From Syntrophaceae bacterium (GTDB lineage Bacteria; Desulfobacterota; Syntrophia; Syntrophales; PHBD01), in assembly GCA_013177825.1 (NCBI GenBank), contig JABLXX010000002.1, forward strand, positions 434,001-498,000: a DNA stretch of 64,000 bases, written 5' to 3'. Position 1 is the first letter of the stretch, and every line of letters starts with the position of its first letter. This document shows positions 61,286-64,000 of this stretch, piece after piece. The translations under genes were made by a program, and so were the position numbers. The notes under the pieces were generated by a model. It was not told where the DNA came from and did no database searches. It worked only from the letters and a program-made list of their open reading frames with translations.

Positions 61286-62857
61286 TCAGGCCATCCAGAG
61301 CGCCATGACGGCGGCAACGAAGGTGATTGTAAGGGAGATGACAAAGGCCGTCCGAATAATACGGCTCTCGATCCCCAGGGCGTCGATGGTGGCGGCGGCG
61401 TTCTGGAGCTTCGCCGGCGAAATGACGCTGGCGAGCCCCCCGCCGATGGCCGTGGCGGCCGTCACGATCAGGGCATTCATGTCGAGCAGTTTGGACGTGA
61501 GGACGTGGTACTTCGTGAACATGGCGATGGTGGAGGCCTCGCTGCCGCTGACGAAACCGCCGAAGAGGCCCAGATAGGCGCTGACGAAGGGATAGAGCGT
61601 CCCGAAGGCCGTCGCCGATCCCTGGGCCAGGACCCAGATCATGTTGTTCGTGTTGTCGCTCACGACCTTCCAGGCCCCGTCGACCCAGTCGATGGAGGAG
61701 CCCGAGTTGTTCATGACGAAGGCGATGGCGAAAAAGATCGCCGCCGACAGGGCCGGCCGGGGTGCTCGTTTGAACCATTTCTTCAGGGTTTCCCGCAGGG
61801 CGGAGGCGGAGGGCCTGAGGAACGGGATCGCCAGGATCGTGCTGATGAGCACCCAGGTGTAGGCATTCCATAGCATCCGGGTCTTGACGGGCTGGCCGGG
61901 GAGGATCGAGACGGCCATGTCGATCTGCCGGTACAGGAGATCGAACGCCGGGGCATAGAAGTTGACGGCAAAGGACGCCGCCACGAGGATGATCCAGGGC
62001 GAGAGCGCCTTCCAGAGGGGCATGTCCTGTGCGATCCGGCGGTCCTCGGCGGTGAGGACGGAGCGGTCCATCACGGGCTGCCCCCGGAGGACAAGAAAGA
62101 GCACCATGACGGCGATCGTGCAGGCCCCGGAAATGACCCCCGTCAGGACGACGCCGGCCGCCAGGAACGGCGTGTAAGCCACCGCGACGGCCACGCCGCC
62201 GTTGGTCAGCCCGGCCAGGACGCAGGGGACGAAGCCCTCCTTCATGAGCTTCCCGCGCCCGACGATCCAGAGCATCCCGAATCCGATGAGCACGGAGACG
62301 ACCGGCAGGAAATGGGCGAAGACCTGGGCGGACTGGACCAGGGGTGTGCCGGTGAGGTCGGAGTAAACCACCAGGGGCGCCCCCAGGAGGGCAAACGTGC
62401 AGAGGCCGTCGTATCCGATGGCCGGCAGGGCGACGGCGACAAAGGTGGAGTAGCCCAGGGCGACCATGATCGGCGGCAGGATGGAGACCGGCGTGGCCCC
62501 CACTGCGACCAGGAGCGTACCGGCCCCGACGTTGATCATCATGATTTGGACCGCCCTGTTTCCGGGGGCAAGGGTCTTTACAAAGCCGGTGATGCGGTGC
62601 AGGGCCCCGGTCGCTTCCATGAAGGTGATTTGAAGGATGGATGTGACCACCATCAGCGAGACGGGAAAGGACGCGATGATGCCGGCCATGGTGGAACGAA
62701 GGCCCATCTCCGGGGAGGTCCCGAAAAACGCCACGGCGACGGCGAGCGTCAGGAGCCAGCCGATGACGCCGCTGGTATCGGCGGCGAACCCGCGGCGGAT
62801 CATCAGGTAGACGATGAGCGCGATGGGGAGAAGCGTCAGAAATACGGAGCCGAGCAT
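61286..62857 (-). CDS. lctP: L-lactate permease family transporter
   Basis: This inner-membrane carrier has 523 residues and about twelve or more hydrophobic helices. It resembles LctP: PEMGLRSTMAGIIASFPVSL, a conserved central region with VGAGTLLVAVGATPVSILPP, and FAIAFVMNNSGSSIDWVDG followed by GGFVSGSEASTIAMF and ASVISPAKLQNAAATID near the end. It probably takes up lactate, glycolate or a similar hydroxy acid with protons. The start is ATG 62857 with AAAGGT upstream; the frame stays open further upstream without coding character. Confidence 0.88.
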   Translation of the reverse strand: MLGSVFLTLLPIALIVYLMIRRGFAADTSGVIGWLLTLAVAVAFFGTSPEMGLRSTMAGIIASFPVSLMVVTSILQITFMEATGALHRITGFVKTLAPGNRAVQIMMINVGAGTLLVAVGATPVSILPPIMVALGYSTFVAVALPAIGYDGLCTFALLGAPLVVYSDLTGTPLVQSAQVFAHFLPVVSVLIGFGMLWIVGRGKLMKEGFVPCVLAGLTNGGVAVAVAYTPFLAAGVVLTGVISGACTIAVMVLFLVLRGQPVMDRSVLTAEDRRIAQDMPLWKALSPWIILVAASFAVNFYAPAFDLLYRQIDMAVSILPGQPVKTRMLWNAYTWVLISTILAIPFLRPSASALRETLKKWFKRAPRPALSAAIFFAIAFVMNNSGSSIDWVDGAWKVVSDNTNNMIWVLAQGSATAFGTLYPFVSAYLGLFGGFVSGSEASTIAMFTKYHVLTSKLLDMNALIVTAATAIGGGLASVISPAKLQNAAATIDALGIESRIIRTAFVISLTITFVAAVMALWMA

Positions 62858-63115
62858 CGAGCAGTACCTTTGCCGGGATCTGGACATTCCGGGAATCTCC
62901 AGGAACGGCGGAGACATGGATTCCGCCGGGCGCATGAGCGTATAAACGAGGGGCCGGCCGGCGTCAAGGGAAAAGCTCCCTGCCCGCCGCCGGTAAAATC
63001 GGGCGCGAATGCCCCGGCTGCATGGCGGGGAAGGACGCCCGGCATAGACTGGGTACTGGTTCACGTGGCCGTCCGATGGCATCCCGGCCGTTTCTCCCAT
63101 GAGAAAATTCCGCTG

Positions 63116-63150
63116 TTTCAGGGGACGGATTTCAACTCCGTCCCCTGAAA
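63116..63150. repeat. REP-like perfect palindrome upstream of lctP
   Basis: TTTCAGGGGACGGA (63116-63129), TTTCAAC, TCCGTCCCCTGAAA (63137-63150) is a perfect 14-bp stem. It resembles the intergenic palindrome at 3774-3806 and so appears to be a dispersed repeat. A-rich flanks on the plus strand mean it could act as a terminator on the minus strand, but it lies upstream of lctP, not after a minus-strand gene. The gap 62858-63241 holds nothing else I can support. Confidence 0.6.
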
Positions 63151-63201
63151 AATTCGGAGCGGCTCTACTTGTGAAAAAGGGGTGTACCCTGCAATCTGTA
63201 A

Positions 63202-63238
63202 CCGGACACAGGAAAAGAGAATGAAAGGAGGTGTCCGG
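63202..63238 (+). other. hairpin holding a strong ribosome-binding site in its loop
   Basis: CCGGACAC (63202-63209) and GTGTCCGG (63231-63238) pair perfectly over a 21-nt loop that contains AAAGGAG, part of an extended SD (AAAGGAGGTG at 63224-63233). The stem borders the possible start codon at 63242 and could control its translation. Confidence 0.4.
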
Positions 63239-63241
63239 ACC

Positions 63242-63436
63242 ATGATGAACGAAACCGGAATCATCGGCATGAGAACCGGCGGGCGGGAAGAGTTCAACCC
63301 CCAGCAGAATCTTCTGGGCAGGACGGTTTACCGTCTGGGGCATCATCCGGGGCGGCCGGGAGGCCATCCGACGGACACCGGACAAAATTACCTGAACCTG
63401 TGTTGCCGGCACGGAAAAAGCGTGGGTTTGCAATAA
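63242..63436 (+). CDS. doubtful 64-residue ORF with near-perfect SD
   Basis: ATG 63242 follows an extended anti-SD match (AAAGGAGGTG) at about eight bases. The frame encodes 64 residues (begins MNETGIIGMRTGGREEF after a doubled Met) with no hydrophobic segment, repeat or family resemblance; the end contains two adjacent cysteines (LNLCCRHG). The SD is the only good evidence, and the hairpin around it is suggestive. It may be a leader peptide, a real small protein or chance. Confidence 0.3.
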   Translation: MMNETGIIGMRTGGREEFNPQQNLLGRTVYRLGHHPGRPGGHPTDTGQNYLNLCCRHGKSVGLQ

Positions 63437-63610
63437 CGCCGCACCATACGGCGGCGGAAAGTGCCCGCTTTGCTCCACCCCTTTCCTCTCCGGATGGATT
63501 GATATGTTCCTGTCCCAGGTCCTTCTCCGCTGACGGGTTGCCCCACCAGCCCCCGTGTTTTCCGTATCCCCTCCTTCGATGTGCCGGAACAGGCAAACCT
63601 ACGGATTCCG

Positions 63611-63639
63611 TTGCATTTCTTCCGAACATGATGTATAAG
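63611..63639 (+). promoter_or_regulatory. possible promoter of a small RNA
   Basis: TTGCAT (63611-63616) and TATAAG (63634-63639) are spaced by 17 bp. They lie upstream of the non-coding stretch that ends in a strong intrinsic terminator. A second TTGACA at 63668-63673 lacks a convincing -10. Confidence 0.5.
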
Positions 63640-63645
63640 TAACCA

Positions 63646-63786
63646 TGTTCTTTGCCACGTATCATTCTTGACAGGCAGAAAACATGCATGATCGCAACGA
63701 AGGGGTCCGCGGATGCAGTGAATCCGCGGAGGTGTTCTGCAAATGGTCGGGCCGCCATCTGAGATCGTCGGATGGCGGCTTTTTTT
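63646..63786 (+). ncRNA. candidate small RNA of about 140 nt
   Basis: Between a promoter-like pair and a strong terminator there is no open reading frame, but two perfect hairpins: TCCGCGGAT with ATCCGCGGA (63706-63714 and 63722-63730, 7-nt loop) and the terminator GCCGCCATC with GATGGCGGC (63751-63759 and 63771-63779). The layout is typical of a stand-alone regulatory RNA or of an attenuator leader for a gene beyond the window. The sequence does not match any RNA family I can recall. The 5' end is estimated from the -10. Confidence 0.45.
63751..63786 (+). terminator. strong intrinsic terminator of the candidate small RNA
   Basis: A perfect 9-bp GC-rich stem (63751-63759 and 63771-63779, 11-nt loop) is followed by seven T residues (63780-63786). 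The preceding 300 bases on this strand contain no supported protein gene, so the stop signal needs an RNA-only transcript or a small ORF as its source. Confidence 0.85.
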
Positions 63787-64000
63787 ACCGGATGACAGTC
63801 AGAGAGCCGGGCGGGGATTCCCGAAATCGCGGCTGGCGGAAACGGCTGCGACGCCTGGTAAGGGGGCATTCCCGGGAACGCAGCCCCGAGAATCCCCGGC
63901 AGTTGTCTGGAGAGAGAGGTGGTCTGTGGCTTCCAGGATTTCCCTTTCGGAATCCCGACCGATCCGGCGTCCGGAAACGGAACGATGGCTCTGGATTTTC
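63787..64000. other. window end, no gene seen
   Basis: The last 214 bases after the terminator contain GC-rich inverted segments (around 63810-63900) but no open frame, tRNA or recognised RNA. The stretch 63437-63605 before the small-RNA promoter is likewise empty. Confidence 0.5.

Noticed and set aside
63668-63692. TTGACA at 63668-63673 as promoter of the candidate small RNA
   Set aside because: The -35 is perfect but no -10 better than CATGAT at 13 bp or ATCGCA at 17 bp follows, so the upstream TTGCAT/TATAAG pair is preferred.
1-64000. tRNA, rRNA, CRISPR arrays, prophage or intact insertion sequences
   Set aside because: Scanned for TpsiC-like GGTTCRA with acceptor pairing, regularly spaced repeats and transposase or integrase motifs; none was found that stands up.

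Overview
The window is a high-GC chromosomal segment of a Gram-negative anaerobe, most probably a deltaproteobacterium (Desulfobacterota) of the Syntrophus/Smithella kind. This rests on many lipoprotein signal peptides and periplasmic proteins, a type III pantothenate kinase, a monofunctional biotin carboxylase and an acyl-CoA carboxyltransferase, a FadD-like acyl-CoA synthetase, a CobB sirtuin, an oxygen-sensitive radical SAM biotin synthase and an LctP lactate permease. The exact taxon is inference. No tRNA, rRNA, CRISPR array, intact insertion sequence or phage was found.

Layout. 1-3768: the start of an acyl-CoA carboxyltransferase (minus strand), then pgk, truA and rfbD. 3890-14365: a cell-envelope cluster behind a good sigma70 promoter. 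It encodes two LPP20/FlgT-like secreted proteins, a TPR-CsgG lipoprotein, a CsgG-like protein with five FN3 repeats, a small exported protein, a metallo-beta-lactamase-fold enzyme and a GNA1162-like lipoprotein fused to FN3 and beta-helix modules. This is my best candidate for an undescribed system. 14484-25180: housekeeping genes mutL, miaA, a TPR-SLH lipoprotein, valS, nadC, a stand-alone biotin ligase, coaX, coaE and a gamma-carbonic anhydrase. 25911-30292: a biotin regulon (bioB, birA, bioY, bioM, bioN) behind a BirA-type operator that overlaps the promoter.

30522-36331: rdgC, nadK, recN, a small basic protein, a GNAT acetyltransferase and mltA. 36355-41196: an SDR and an acyl-CoA synthetase run divergently from an Fe-S (Hdr-like) protein and cobB, with a perfect palindrome between them. 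41269-48436: a GNAT, a cysteine desulfurase, a lipoprotein gene broken by an in-frame stop, an Nramp transporter, a J-domain protein and small genes. 48437-52224: a PhaC-like (DUF3141-type) protein with a TerB-like tail, followed by a membrane protein. 52325-56389: a three-part signalling module of periplasmic binding protein, sensor kinase and HD-GYP response regulator. 56604-58893: a frameshifted secreted metallopeptidase gene flanked by degenerate direct repeats. 59056-62857: accC, a small phosphodiesterase and lctP. 63202-63786: a palindromic repeat, a doubtful small ORF and a candidate small RNA.

How the genes fit together. Biotin is the clearest theme: synthesis (bioB), uptake (bioYMN), regulation (birA plus operator), a second ligase, and two biotin-dependent carboxylase components (the partial carboxyltransferase at the left edge and accC at the right). 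The BioB here lacks two residues that bind the auxiliary cluster in the classical enzyme and carries a cysteine-rich tail, so it may belong to a different mechanistic class.
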